Source: Sipunculus nudus
Taxonomy: Eukaryota > Annelida > Sipuncula > Golfingiida > Sipunculidae
DNA length: 64,000 nt
Assembly (NCBI GenBank): GCA_026874595.1
Contig: CM049307.1
Location: forward strand, 41,174,362 to 41,238,361
Direction of reading: 5' to 3'
In this document: positions 16,638 through 29,216 of the stretch, in pieces
Layout: each line of letters starts with the position of its first letter
Position numbering within the stretch: the stretch's first letter is position 1
Translations under genes and position numbers: made by a program
The notes under the pieces: model-generated
What the model saw: the letters and a program-made list of their open reading frames with translations, nothing else
The model's database searches: none
What the model was told of the DNA's origin: nothing

Positions 16638-18045
16638 CAGGGCTCAACTTTCAAAAGTACTTGCCAAGTAGGGCAAGTGACAGCTAGCTTTATTTTGCCC
16701 TCCATAAATTTTTACTTGTCCAACACAAATCCGCCATGATCCACATGATTATTTTGCAACAATACACATATTCAAATGTTTGTTGATATTCTTGCACATC
16801 CCATAGGCCAACTTAGCTGAAACAGACTATAACTAGATATTTCTTGGCACCGCAGGTGCCATAGTATCGCCAGACAATTAATCCCCGCCCCCCCCCTTTA
16901 AGAATAGGCCCCCCATCTTCAGCAACAATAAATATCAGACCACACTCATAGAAAAGGTCATTCTCATAGAAAAGGTCATGATCCAAATTTCAATATACAT
17001 CATCCCCTAACCCATGTCTATGTATATGCAAGAAATCTGTCCATTAGTTTTTGACTTATAATGCTCACAGTACTGATAAATGGCAATGATGGGGTATTAA
17101 ACGGCACAAAACAAGTAAAAGAATAACAGGTGGCGCCACCTGTTTCCGGTACATGACAATACTTTCCAAGATCTTCGAACATGTTGATTTTTGGACCAAT
17201 GCATGCATCCCTTCTTGAGATATTAATGATTTTGTGTAATTTTCACCATATATGGCAATATTCAAGGTCAAGGCCACTCTAATAGGAAAGGTCATGACCC
17301 CAATTTATATATACATTATCCCATAACCCATGTCTATGTATATGCATAATATGAAAGAAATCTGTCCATTAGTTTTTGACTTATAATGCTCACAGGTTAT
17401 AAATGTACTGTTAAGTGGCAATGATGGGGTATTAAACGGCACGAAAACAAGTAAAAGAATAACAGGTGGCACCACCTGTTTCCCGTACATGATAACACTA
17501 TCCAAGATCTTCGTTCAAGTTGATTTTTGGACCAATCAATGCATCCCTTATTGAGAAATTAATGATTTTGTGTGATTTTCACCATATATGGCAATATTCA
17601 AGGTCAAGGCCACTCATTGGAAAGGTCATGACCCCTATTCAAATAAACATTATCCTGTAACCCATATCCATGTATATGCATAATATGAAAGAAATTTGTC
17701 CATTAGTTTTTGACTTATAATGCTCACAGTACTGATAAATGGCAATGATGGGGTACTAAACGGCACAAAACAAGTAAAAGAATAACAGGTGGCGCAAACT
17801 GTTTCCGGTACATGACAATACTTTCCAAGATCTTAAAAACATGCATGTAATGTAAGCTAGATGTATTACAAAATGACTTCACTTCTCCTGAAAAAGAAAG
17901 TGGCTCACTTTGATTAATCAAGATTCAGACCTTTGTGTAAAGGTTTGTTTCACTCATTAGGAACCCAATTTTGGTTACCCTACCACTATTTCATGGAACT
18001 TTTACTTGCCCCTGGCAAGCGGTTAACCGTTTATGTCGAGCACTG
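16638..18045. mobile_element. hAT-like non-autonomous element with internal 330-bp tandem units
   Basis: Ends are CAGGGCTCAACTTTCAAAAG on the left and ...ATGTCGAGCACTG on the right, which pair as imperfect inverted repeats (CAGNGCTCNAC). Next to each end lies a GGCAAGTGA/TTGCCCCTGGCAAG module. Inside, about 16930-17850, three units of about 330 bp repeat, each with AAACGGCACAAAACAAGTAA, AGAATAACAGGTGGCGCCAC and TTTTTGGACCAAT. I could not find a convincing 8-bp target duplication, so the hAT assignment rests on the termini alone. Confidence 0.6.
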
Positions 18046-19180
18046 GTTATTTTCAAGGCTCTTTGACTGGTAAAATCTGTGCATGCACATGCACTGGGAT
18101 CTTTACCTGCACACTGGGACCATGCACAAAGATTATTTCAATGCCTATACATGCATTTCCATGCATGTTCCACATTCCAAGTTTCACTGATCAGAGTCAA
18201 TAAACATTTTAATTCGCACCATCAATGAGACACAACTCTGTATGATCTTACAGGTCCACAGTGATGCAACTATGGTTTGAATATTTTCATTTCCAAGAAC
18301 AGATAACTATCACTGAGCATATCCACGGTGTGGCACAGTTCCTGGTAACATATAAATTACTTACAGTTGCCTCACAATGACTCACTTAACCTGGTTCTTG
18401 TTAAATAATATGTTGCTATGGCAATATGCACCTGATTTCGGTATTTCCTGGGTTACGGAACTGCTTTAGGATGACAGCAGTTAAGAGTCTGGGTGTTTAT
18501 AGAACAACCTTAATCACTATACAAGATTTTGGATAGGAGTTGAATAGAGTGAAACTAGAAGGCAATTAATGAAGTTTACAACGAGTTCAAAAGACAATAA
18601 TCCATCAACTTACTCAAAGACAGAAGAGCCAGGGACAAAACTGTGTAAGAAGTGGAAATTTCTCAAAATGATAGGTTGCCAGTTGAATGAACAGGTAACC
18701 AGACAGTATATATCTCAATAAAAATGTAGAAGAAATTATTTTCCTAAATCTATTATTAAACATGCTGTCTCAACTGTCCTGGCTGGCTGGCATGAAATAA
18801 TTTACCTATATCATAGAAAATATACTTTTAAGTTAAAGTATGGAGAAAATGACATATTCAAATACAGAAATATGTCATTTTTATTAATATGGATCAATTA
18901 TCCATGGTTGAAAGGCCTTGGGGGGGGAAAGCAGAGGAGGGAAGTTGACCTTTCAACTATTTTACTGGACCCAGGAAACTTAAACAAATCGGTCACAAAA
19001 TCAATCCTCCCTTTCAACCCATCCCATTTCCCAAAATCAGACCCTGCTGTCTCCTACACAGCTGACATCATAGAGCTACTCTGATGTGTTAATTTGTACT
19101 GACCCAAACACTGCCCTCTTCAAACTTTTATCAGTGTGTCTGAACAATGATTTCTTATTGCCCCAGTGACCAACTTTCCA
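18046..19180. other. PTEN intron 3, nothing recognised
   Basis: No exon, repeat family or RNA gene recognised. Confidence 0.45.
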
Positions 19181-19364
19181 TGCACTTATCAATATAATCA
19201 GTTCTCTTGATGACAAGTGGCATGTCAGGTGCAAATAAGTGTATAGGAAAACTTTTGCCACTTTGAACCCTCCCACCCCTCAGCTGATTATGACTCAGTG
19301 AGATACCATATATCAAAGCATTCTCTATAGATGATGGCATACCAAGAACAGTGCAGGTTGAAAC
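19181..19364. repeat. 184-bp dispersed duplicate, copy 1
   Basis: By eye this block is identical to 23168-23351, while flanks on both sides differ. On the minus strand it stays open and reads MPSSIENALIYGISL..., but no domain was recognised and it may simply be a recent duplication. Confidence 0.85.
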
Positions 19365-19823
19365 ACTCCAATTTATTTATTAATTTTTATATGGTTAAGC
19401 CCCCAGGGTGTTCATTCTACAAGAGAAGTTCATGACAAATTAAGCTGCTTTACTGCAGGACTACAAGTTGACAAAGTGAACAACTGCAAATAACCTGCAC
19501 AGAATAATCAATTCATGGGATTACAGAGGTTGATTGATTCAGCTTAGCACACTGCAAATCAGCCTTGTAGAACAGAAAATAATGAAAATTATGTTGTAAC
19601 CAACAGAAATCCATATTTAACCATACAATAGGGCTTCTGATGTATTATGTTCAAGAAACAATGACAAGATGATGAGATGAACCATTTTTTGGTTTTATAT
19701 CCCCTTAATGCTTTGATGGAGATAAGATATGAAGGACTGTTTTCATGCAACTGTGCCTATAACCATGTGGATCCCAGATTCACATATATATATGATTCAC
19801 ACACAAAGCATTACAGTATTCCT
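19365..19823. other. PTEN intron 3, nothing recognised
   Basis: Nothing recognised apart from the 8-bp direct repeat GTATTCCT at 19816-19823, which is the left target duplication of the next element. Confidence 0.5.
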
Positions 19824-20998
19824 CAGGCTTGGGTCAAGTACATGTACTTGTACTTGGTACTTGTACTCAAGTACAAAATTTTCAGTACTTGGCCTGTACT
19901 TGTACTTGGTACTTTTTACCAAGTACAGTACTTGTACTGTACTTGTACTTGCTAAAAATGTACTTGAAAATCAAGTACATTTCAAGTACTAGTCAAGTAC
20001 ATGTATTTTTTTAAATTATTTTGAATACAGAGCCACTTATCTACTTACCATAAACACAGCATTTGGAGACCTCAGGTCAGACAGAAATCTTAGCACTATG
20101 TATGACTGATAGACTCCGACAGAACTGACACTAGACTGAATAATTCAACCTGTTTTGTGAGTTGTTCTGATGAACCAAAACTATACCTCAGTCCTAAACT
20201 GCTCAGATCCTCAGACCTGATTATATGAATGGCTTGTGGAAACACTACCCACTGAGTATCATGTTCTTCAAGTGCAAGAACAGCTTGTGTATGCATAACT
20301 AAATGAATTGAGATGAAAATGACAACTAAATATTATTTTCATCAACTATTCCCAGTCGCTGTGAAAGACTGAAAGTCCATCAAGACATCTCAGTGGATTA
20401 CCTAGAATAAAAAAATTCAGCAATTCAAGCATCAACTGCACCTTTTTTGTGTTCTGATACATGACTGTGTAATAGTGTATATAATATACATATTTCTTAT
20501 AGTATAAGTATTATTTTCATACACTATTACCAACTGCTGTTGAAAGGCCATAATAACTATCACCCTGGATTACGTAGAATAAAAAAAAACATTCAGCAAA
20601 GTTGAGCAGCAATTCAGCCATCAAAGCACAATTTCTTGTGTACTGATATATGACTGTGTAATAGTGTATATAAATACTTAAAGGCCATCAAGACTGTCAC
20701 CCTGGATTACCTAGAATAACAAAAAAAAAACCTTTCAGCAATTGGGGCATCAACCCATCTTTGTTGTGTACCAGTACTGATATCTGACTGTGTAACAGTG
20801 TGAATAATATATCATTTTTTATCAATAAATATTCAGAAAAATAAATTTTTTAAATTAAAAGTACTTGTACTTGTGCTCAAGTACAGACCCCTGTACTTGT
20901 ATTTGTACTCAAGTACAATGAAAAGTTGTGTACTTGAACTTGTACTTGTCAAATTCTGAAGTATTTGTATTTGACCCCCTGTACTTGACCCAAGCCTG
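19824..20998. mobile_element. hAT-type non-autonomous transposon, copy 1
   Basis: Termini CAGGCTTGGGTCAAGTAC and its inverse ending in CTTGACCCAAGCCTG are followed inward by many AAGTACTTGTACTTG repeats. It is flanked by an 8-bp direct repeat with one mismatch (GTATTCCT / CTATTCCT at 20999-21006). An 8-bp target duplication and a CAG... end fit the hAT superfamily. Inside are three to four units of about 170 bp (CACCCTGGATTACCTAGAAT, ATGACTGTGTAATAGTGTAT). A minus-strand frame of 66 codons is shared with copy 2 at 60775-61874. No transposase is visible. Confidence 0.9.
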
Positions 20999-21261
20999 CT
21001 ATTCCTTTATATTTTACAATATATAATTCCCCTGTGTAATAACTGTAAAAAAGACACAGGAAGACATTTATTCTAGGAGCTACATTATGGAACAGACTGG
21101 TTCTTGGCCCCAACCTGAAGGTACCAGCAGAAAAACTGCAATGTGATAATTAACTGGTTACAAGATTTCTCAGTATTTTATCCATGGACATTAATTTTGC
21201 CGAGGTACCTGCCACCATATAATGTAAGGCCACAGACTCTCCCATTTTGAACCAAGTAATT

Positions 21262-22275
21262 ATAACAACAGTGATGCAATAATGATTGTTCTGATATTGA
21301 GGCACATTTTGATCCAAATTATACAACAGTAACAATTGTGATGTCATAATGATTACTATGGTAGTGAGACACATCTGATCTAAATAATACCACAGTAACA
21401 ACTGTGATGTCATAATGCTTACTATGGTAGTGAGACACATCTGATCTAAATAATACCACAGTAACAACTGTGATGTCATAATGATTACTATGGTAGTGAG
21501 ACACATCTGATCTAAATAATATTACAGTAACAAATGTGATGTCATAATGCTTACTATGGTAGTGAGACACATCTGATCTAAATAATACCACAGTAACAAC
21601 TGTGATGTCATAATGATTACTATGGTAGTGAGACACATCTGATCTAAATAATATTACAGTAACAAATGTGATGTCATAATGATTACTATGGTAGTGAGAC
21701 ACATTTGATCAAAATAATATCACAGTAACATCTGTGATGTCATAATGCTTACTATGGTAGTGAGACACATTTGATCAAAATAATACCACAGTAACAATTG
21801 TGATGTCATAATGATTACTATGGTAGTGAGACACATCTGATCTAAATAATACTGCAGTAACAACTGTGATGTCATAATGCTTACTATGGTAGAGAGACAC
21901 ATTTGATCAAAATACCACAGTAACAACTGTCATGTCATAATGCTTTCTATGGTAGTGAGACACATTTGATCAAAATTATACAACAGTAACAACTGTCATG
22001 TCAATATGCTTACTATGGTAGTGAGACACATTTGATCAAAATAATATCACAGTAACAAATGTGATGTCATTATGATTACTATGGTAGTGAGACACATTTG
22101 ATCAAAATAATATCACAGTAACAAATGTGATTACTATGATTATTATGGTAGTGAGACACATTTGATTTAAATAATATCACAGTAACAATAGTAATGTCAT
22201 AATGATCACTAAGGGGTTGGGACACATTTTGATCCAAATAATACTGCAGTAACAACTATGATGTCATAATGGTTA
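21262..22275. repeat. 63-bp minisatellite, about 16 units
   Basis: Units read TACTATGGTAGTGAGACACA, TCTGATCTAAATAATACCAC, AGTAACAACTGTGATGTCAT, AATGCT. Two alternating variants (CCACAG...AACTG and TTACAG...AAATG) suggest duplications of larger blocks. Since 63 is divisible by three, minus-strand frames of 118 and 127 codons run through the array with a 21-residue period; I do not treat these as genes. Confidence 0.95.
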
Positions 22276-23167
22276 CCACAGTTTCAAGGCTCCAGTCTGG
22301 GACCATCACCAGGACCCACTAGGGGACACATACTGTTCCGATTAACAGACATCCCGGCCATCAGTTTGTCCAGAGTCGGCAGTGGCCGTTCTGGACTTGT
22401 AAATCATGGTTAACAAGACGCAAGTGGCATAATGGCACCCAGCAGAATGTTGATGCTGGGTCTCCATGCTTCAACATGTTCACCTTCTCTCTTGTATTAC
22501 TGTTAAGAACTGATGACCATGAAAAAAGTTGGTGGTTCGATTTATTAGACAAGATCAAATAATTAAAATAAATACAGCAGTTTCATTGGCAGAAAATGAA
22601 GAAGTAACACATTCTTTACAGTCATTATTAATATTATCAGTGAAGGCTTAGTTTTAGGCTGGTATAAATAAACATCAGCTCATTCACAGGCAGCCATCCC
22701 AGATCACAAGACAATGCTGATCATTAGTGGTCCCATTCAAGGTTTCCTGTGATAGCAATGAGGGTTTTTCCAAGGGTTCATTAACCGTAACGAGCCCTTG
22801 CAGGTCCAATTATCAACTCTGCAGCAGAGAACCTGTGGTGAATTCTAGAACATAATCATTTACAGCAAATAAATAGTAGAAATGCATAATTTGTGAATGC
22901 AATCAACTAACAAAGATTTTAGTATCAATGTGTTATGAGACCACCCACTGGACTGGCCAAACGTGCTCTTGATTCATTTCACAGGTGGTCTTATAAGACA
23001 GGTAAGTTATATCCAATGTGCATGCTTTTGGTTCACCCAGAGGTGGTCTTAATAGACAGGTGGCCTAACAAGGCAGGTGGTGGGTCAGACAGGTTCCTAC
23101 TATTACCTACCATAGCTGCCCACCACATTGACAATAAAGGCATGACAACCAAGAAACTTAAACCAGA
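22276..23167. other. PTEN intron 3, nothing recognised
   Basis: Near 22980-23075 GGTGGTCTTATAAGACAGGT-like segments occur twice. No gene recognised. Confidence 0.45.
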
Positions 23168-23351
23168 TGCACTTATCAATATAATCAGTTCTCTTGATGA
23201 CAAGTGGCATGTCAGGTGCAAATAAGTGTATAGGAAAACTTTTGCCACTTTGAACCCTCCCACCCCTCAGCTGATTATGACTCAGTGAGATACCATATAT
23301 CAAAGCATTCTCTATAGATGATGGCATACCAAGAACAGTGCAGGTTGAAAC
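23168..23351. repeat. 184-bp dispersed duplicate, copy 2
   Basis: Matches 19181-19364 in the same orientation without a visible difference. Flanking bases diverge immediately at both ends. There are no obvious terminal inverted repeats. Confidence 0.85.
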
Positions 23352-25536
23352 TATTTTGCCTGATTTAGCATGACTGTCAGACCTTAAAGGTCAGTCATGA
23401 TTTTAATTTAAAAGCTGAAATACATTTGTTGTTTCTAAGAATTTAAAATATGACAAGTTTCAAGTTATCTGTGTTTCCAGTGCAAGGAAACCTCCACTTT
23501 ACAATCCATAACAGGAATATTTATAAGATGGATGCAAAATTGTTTAGATGATTTCTTTTTGTGGGCTTTTTTTGTAAACACTGCAACAAAATTTAAGCCA
23601 AAAATTAGTCGAGAACCTTGTGTGGAGAATGCCTGCATAAACAAAAATATGAATATGGGATAAAGTGTGAATGAAATCAATAAAAATCTCAAATCCTCAA
23701 ACATTGAATTTCAAGACTAATTAAATCTGTAAAGAGTTTATTGGACAGCAGTTTTAACCATCACAAATTAGTTCTTCTGCGGTTTGTTCAAGTTAAATTA
23801 AATCAGAATAATAACCCAAAAAGACACCCAGTAATTCCTTGGAAAATTATCCTATACGATGCATCATATTACCTATATAAAGCACCAGCTGTTACAAGAG
23901 GCCCCCTGAGTCAATACTCATCATGGGCTGTGCAGGTTAAGAAGGTCTGGGCTTCAGTTCTAAGAAACAAGGTTACCATGACCTTTAAATGAAGCCTGGA
24001 CAGACCTTGACTGGAGGGCAATTCCACTGCAGCTTACATGAATTTCATTTGAACTAAAAATAGATATACAGTATGGCAAAGCAAATTGACTCAGCGAAGA
24101 CTGTGAGACTGCATATACACTTGAACACCATTATTAACTCTTATATTATCATATGTATCAAGAAGTAAGCTTGCTGAGGACTAGCTCTATCCAGGCTCTG
24201 TGCACCAATCAGGATCAGAATTCTAGGAAAACCTGTCGGCATGGCTACAAGGGCCCCATTAACAATGTTTGTTCAGGCAGAAACTGCAGGGAATCTGTCC
24301 CAGTGACCCAGTGCCCTGGTGATCAATCGATTGCGCCAGGCAGACTGTATGGGACCATATGATAACCTAGCAGATCTATAGCAAATACACCTTGCCATAT
24401 CAGTCTGTATAATCACTGGCTGACAATTAGGACCTTGGTAATATAACCCCATGTCCCTTTTAATCATACTATCACCTACCAACACACCATACCCTCAGTA
24501 GTGTGCAGGCTAAACCTGTCATGTGAAAGGCTTGGGTGACAGACCTGTATTACTTGAGTGTTAATAAACCACCTTGAACACAAAGGTTTCTGTGGTTTAA
24601 CTTTAATTATAATAATCATTTCCCCTAAATCATATTCATATAGACACAAAGTGTCTGGTTTAAACCAGTGCAGATGCACTGACCACCAATGTATTCTGCT
24701 GGCTGTAAATTTTTCAATGTGCTCAACTAAAAGTTATCCATGACGGATGTGAGGAAACATTTTTACCTACCCTTTATATATGAAAACATAATAAAATTTT
24801 TCAAAATACCCAACCAAATAGTCAGTTCCAAAACTCCTATTGTTTTACTTCCTGGTTAAGCACTTGACACTATTATTAAAGCAGCCGACCAGTAATTATT
24901 TATCAATATTTAAAGCTCAATTTAACCTCACAAACAATACTGTAGGCCCATTACTGATACACATCGAGTGCAATTATGGTAATAACATTTAGGTAAACAA
25001 CCTAGATTACTGAAATGATATTGCCTTAGCCCAAGGCCTTGAGGTGAATAGAGGACACAGGGACATGATATCCTTTTCAGTTACTCAATGACCCATGCAA
25101 AACTGCATTATCAGTTTGATAAACCTCTGATCTTTATGTGATGTACTAATATAAATATGTATATATAAATTAACCATTGTTATACAATTTCCACATACAA
25201 ATTCCCTGATAAAGTTTATGTTACATGATAAAATTTTCTACATCATTTACTAATGTCAAATTATCTATTTAAACGAATTTATATTACATTTTGGTTATCT
25301 GATCATCAAACTTCATGAATAAAATAAAATCCTGATTTTCTACATGTTGCCTGGGCTCATAAAACAGTAAAGAAGATTTTTTCACAGCATTTGAGTTTCT
25401 AAATTTTGATAGTGTTAAATTCATAAATTGCCTGGAATGAAATAATGCTTGCCTGCAAATTATGTAAATACAAATATAATTTTCCAATTAGCATGATATT
25501 GCAGGAGAAACAGGAAAACTTCCCAGTAAACAAGGG
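23352..25536. other. PTEN intron 3, nothing recognised
   Basis: About 2.2 kb of AT-rich sequence without exon, RNA or repeat that I can support. Confidence 0.45.
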
Positions 25537-25580
25537 ACCCATGGGTCACGGCATTCAGCTGAATGAGACAGATACAATTG
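25537..25580 (+). repeat. Truncated start of a CAAGGGACCCATGGGTCAC repeat
   Basis: AACAAGGGACCCATGGGTCA followed by GGCATTCAGCTGAATG matches the left terminus of the repeats at 5388 and 45663. The body of the element is not recognisable after this point. Confidence 0.6.
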
Positions 25581-25904
25581 TGTCACTATTGTTGTATGTA
25601 GGTCTGTAAGATTTCATTTTGACAGATGTAATTTTTTGTATTAATTATGTAGTTGAGTGGAATAGTTTTATAGATGTATCAGTATTTTAAATATGAACAA
25701 GAATGTGTGTCTAAAATATTGCAATGGGAATGACCAGATGTTGTAAATTGCAGAGGAAGGAAGTGGAGATTTGCAAATATAAAAATACACATTTAATAAA
25801 TAAAAATATTTATGGAAAAGTAGAAAAATTATATGTTTTGGGAAGCAGCTGTTGCTGAATTAGAGAGGAAACAGAATGTCTCAAAAAGTATCTATAGAGA
25901 AGAA

Positions 25905-26320
25905 TTGTAGATTAAGCTGTGAGAAGTTGCCATGTTTGATCTGAATTGAAGAATGGGGGATTGTTGCTAATAATATCTTGTGTTCTGACCATGTGTTTTC
26001 TAATGTTGAAACTGAAGCATTTAAACAGTTAGTAAAGACAAGATCTATGGTATTTCCATGGTCATTGGTTGGTTATCTGACTAGTTGTTGACATTAAAGA
26101 GTTGACATAATTGTGTCAATTTTGTGTTATATATTATATTAGAAATGTCAATATTGAAACTGCCCATGATCACTATAGGCAGGTTGTGGTCAACTTGAGA
26201 GACTAAAACTTGGGAGTTCAGAGAAGAAGTTACTGATTGGACATGCGGGTGACCTATAGAGGAAAACAATCTGAAGTGACTTAATCTATGTGTGAATATA
26301 GAGAAGAGATGACTCAAAAT
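25905..26320 (-). pseudogene. LINE (non-LTR retrotransposon) endonuclease relic
   Basis: Read on the minus strand, this piece carries hallmarks of the apurinic-like endonuclease domain of non-LTR retrotransposons: LPIVIMGSFNIDIS (normally GDFNID; the Asp is Ser here), then LCQLFNV, then after a frameshift and an in-frame stop, PTNDHGNTIDLVFTN, and further on TWSEHKILLATIP (normally SDH). No reverse transcriptase follows. The intact family enzyme nicks target DNA to prime reverse transcription; this copy is dead. Clade (CR1/L2-like or Jockey-like) cannot be settled from this fragment. Confidence 0.75.
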
Positions 26321-26375
26321 TTGGTGTTGTGTGGTTGTGAAGGGTTACATGGGGACTCAGCTGTTGACCTGATTT

Positions 26376-26391
26376 GGGGGGGGGGGGGGGG
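26376..26391. repeat. Poly-G tract
   Basis: About 16 G in a row. Confidence 0.9.
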
Positions 26392-26974
26392 ATGAGAGTT
26401 TAAAAACACCTTTGTAACTCTGTATATTTATTTCTTTATTTACCAGTTATAAATTCTATGCAGTTGCCAGAAGAATATTGTCCTAAACAAATACTCAGTG
26501 GCAGGGAGTGAGGAAAGTTACAACACCTTTGCATAAACATACAGGATACAAAATTTAATCTTACAGGTAAAAAAAAGTTTTATTCATAATTATTGAATAT
26601 TTAAAAACAGACAGAGAGATAGAAAAAAAAAGCAAATCACTTTAATTCCCATCCTACTGAGGCAGAAAAATACTGAACAAATGTTTGCATTAGGTCCTCA
26701 TTTTTTTATTATATCAATTTTTTGTTAAGGGAAATTTTGGACAAAATTAATAAATTTTACTATACATTTACAATATATATCAATTATATTTAAAAATTTA
26801 AGTTGATTAACAATTCTAAATTGCATCAACATTTACAGTTAATCTGCTCAGTCAACATCACATTATATACACAGATGTATTTATTTTTTCTTAAAATATA
26901 TTTTTTTTAAATTTGCAAAATAATAAATATCTGAAAATAACACTTGATTCAGGAAAAGTTGTTTACATAACTAA
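26392..26974. other. PTEN intron 3, nothing recognised
   Basis: AT-rich sequence without recognised features. Confidence 0.45.
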
Positions 26975-27310
26975 TGCAACATATCTGTTGGGGGGGGGGG
27001 GGGGAGGTCAGGGTTGCCATGTGATTCTACATTTGTGACAGCAGTGTTGCATCACTAATAAGTTTACCAAGGCAAGGCTGTAGGGACCAGATATGGCTGG
27101 TCGGGAGGTTCAAAATGAAAATACATTACAGCCTCAGAAAAACTTCAATAACTAAAACAATTTTAAGCTTTTACTTTGAAATTTTAGAATTTAACAGATT
27201 AAATCTATATATATCGACTGTGAAAAGTAAATCAAATGTTCTTACAAGAAAGAAACATGCCATGGTCAAACTTGGGCAAAATTTAAGTTATATAAAGGAA
27301 TATTTATGGT
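26975..27310 (+). repeat. Diverged repeat C, copy 1, with poly-G
   Basis: ATGCAACATATCTGTTG leads into a run of about 15 G (26990-27004). Later parts (GAAATTTTAGAATTTAACAG, ATTAAATCTATATATATCGA, CTGTGAAAAGTAAATCAAAT, AAACATGCCATGG, GGGCAAAATTTAAG) match 28250-28575 with substitutions. An open frame of 65 codons here is interrupted in the other copy. Confidence 0.7.
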
Positions 27311-28249
27311 AAATATGAAGAAAACCAGATGAGTGGTTTTGATATTCGGCAGTCCTGAAGTATGAAAATAGATATTTAATAGAAACACAGATGTATTTAA
27401 TTTTTTCTGTATATATATTTTTAAATTATAACTTTTTTAAATTATATAATACTGACTAAATTACTGGCACGTACATAGGAACTATACAGAGGAAACAGTT
27501 AAAGTTTTGAGATACTGTGATGCATATGAAAAATTTACAGATGGACAGGCAAGCGGACAGAATGGACTAATACATTTATTTCACTTTCAAGGGAAAAATG
27601 CATTTAAGTTTATATATATAAGCCTATTTTTTTAGCATATCCACTTTTTCCATTTATAGTTTTCTATCTGATTCATTTTTTTTTATTTACAAGTTGTATT
27701 AGTTTGTAATAAAACAACTGAAAATATAAGTTAAAATATTAGAATTCTTAGCTGCAATCATTATATATCCAGAGTGTAGCTCATATTGGGTCATATTATG
27801 CATACACATATATTTTTTTTACTTTTTTTCACAAATGTTTAAACTAAATTTAAAAGAAAATAATGCCACAACATGGCATCTACTAGATTATTCCTTGAAT
27901 CACTATTAAAAAGTTTTGCACATTGGAGTTTTCAGTACATGCTTAATTTTATTCTCCGAAATAAAATAAAAGATTCAGTAAATTTGATAAAATAAAATCT
28001 TTTAAAATAATGTATACACACTTTTGCTATAATTTATTACTGGAATTAATAGTCAATTTCACACCTGGTGAAGTTTTTACTCTTCTGAAGTAAGGGATTA
28101 CTTATCTGATGAACATCCACACTTTCATAGCAATACACCACTTTGTGGACACTATTAAATGATTGTAATCCTGGTAGTACAATACAAAATCTAAAATGTA
28201 GCATAGCCATGAATAAAATAAAAAACAGAAAATTATAACTTTCATCTAG
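27311..28249. other. PTEN intron 3, nothing recognised
   Basis: AT-rich; no gene or clear repeat. Confidence 0.45.
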
Positions 28250-28575
28250 TTAATGCAACATCTGTGGGGGGGGGGGGGGGGGGAGTGCAGGGCAGAGGGG
28301 AAGCCTACTGGTAGTGGCCAAGCTGAGCCTGAGGCAAGCTGCCTGGGGTGGGTTACATAATGCAAGTGATGGCTGTTCTACTAGGTGGGCCAGATGTAAA
28401 CAACACTTGACATGGTGTATGAAACTTGAATAAAAGCTACTCTTTTCAATCAATTCCTTTGAAATTTCAGATTTTAAAAGATTAAATCCTTATGATATAT
28501 GCTGTGAAAATTAAATCAACAGTGCTTACAGAGAAAAAACGTGCCATTCCCAAAGTTGGACAAAATTTAAGGTAT
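28250..28575 (+). repeat. Diverged repeat C, copy 2, with poly-G
   Basis: TAATGCAACATCTGTG followed by about 18 G (28266-28283), then segments collinear with copy 1 at 26975-27310. The spacing between matching parts is similar, which supports common descent. Confidence 0.7.
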
Positions 28576-28699
28576 TAATTTTTTATTTATGCTAATAACT
28601 TGAAAAATTTGCAAAATTCAGATCTAATTTTGGGTAAATAATTGAATCTTGATTAAATAAAGTTATATTCCTGAAAAAGTCTCCAGCTTCAGCAATTCT

Positions 28700-29125
28700 C
28701 ACGTTAGGTGAGTAAATATATTTCCTGATTTTTTAAAAATTGCATTATATTTGGGCCCATAACTTCAAAATAATACCCAATACTGACCTAATTTTTGGTA
28801 TGTTCATAGAAAATGTATGGAAGAATATGAATACTAAATATGACCAAGAACAGATCATTGGTTTTGATATTAGGCAGCCTTGAAGTGTAACAATGGCTTT
28901 TTTATGGAAAACGGGAGGTTTTTCCTTAATATCTCGAAGGAATGAAGTCCTAATGACCCAATTTTCGGTATGGTAGGTGATTTTGGGAACATCTAGTGGT
29001 ATGTATAATTTTTGATTCGTAGGTCCAATGGTTTTAAAATGTGCCCTGTTAACAGCCGGACAGACGGACGACGGACAAAGGACCATGACTATAGCTCAGA
29101 TGACTTATAGTCAGCTGAGCTAAAA
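28700..29125 (+). repeat. 3' part of a composite B-type repeat
   Basis: Ends with GTGCCCTGTTAACAGCCGGA, CAGACGGACGACGGACAAAG, CTATAGCTCAGATGACTTAT and CAGCTGAGCTAAAAA, the same tail as repeat B near 6575 and 7275. Confidence 0.7.
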
Positions 29126-29216
29126 ATGTTCCCGTTTTAAAATCAGATTGTGTAATATTCATAAATTGCCTGGAATAAAATCATCAACGCTGCCTGCAAA
29201 TTATGTAAATACACAT

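Noticed and set aside
21150-21926. Three overlapping minus-strand open frames of 68-127 codons
   Set aside because: They are frames through the 63-bp minisatellite and have no start, splice or homology support.
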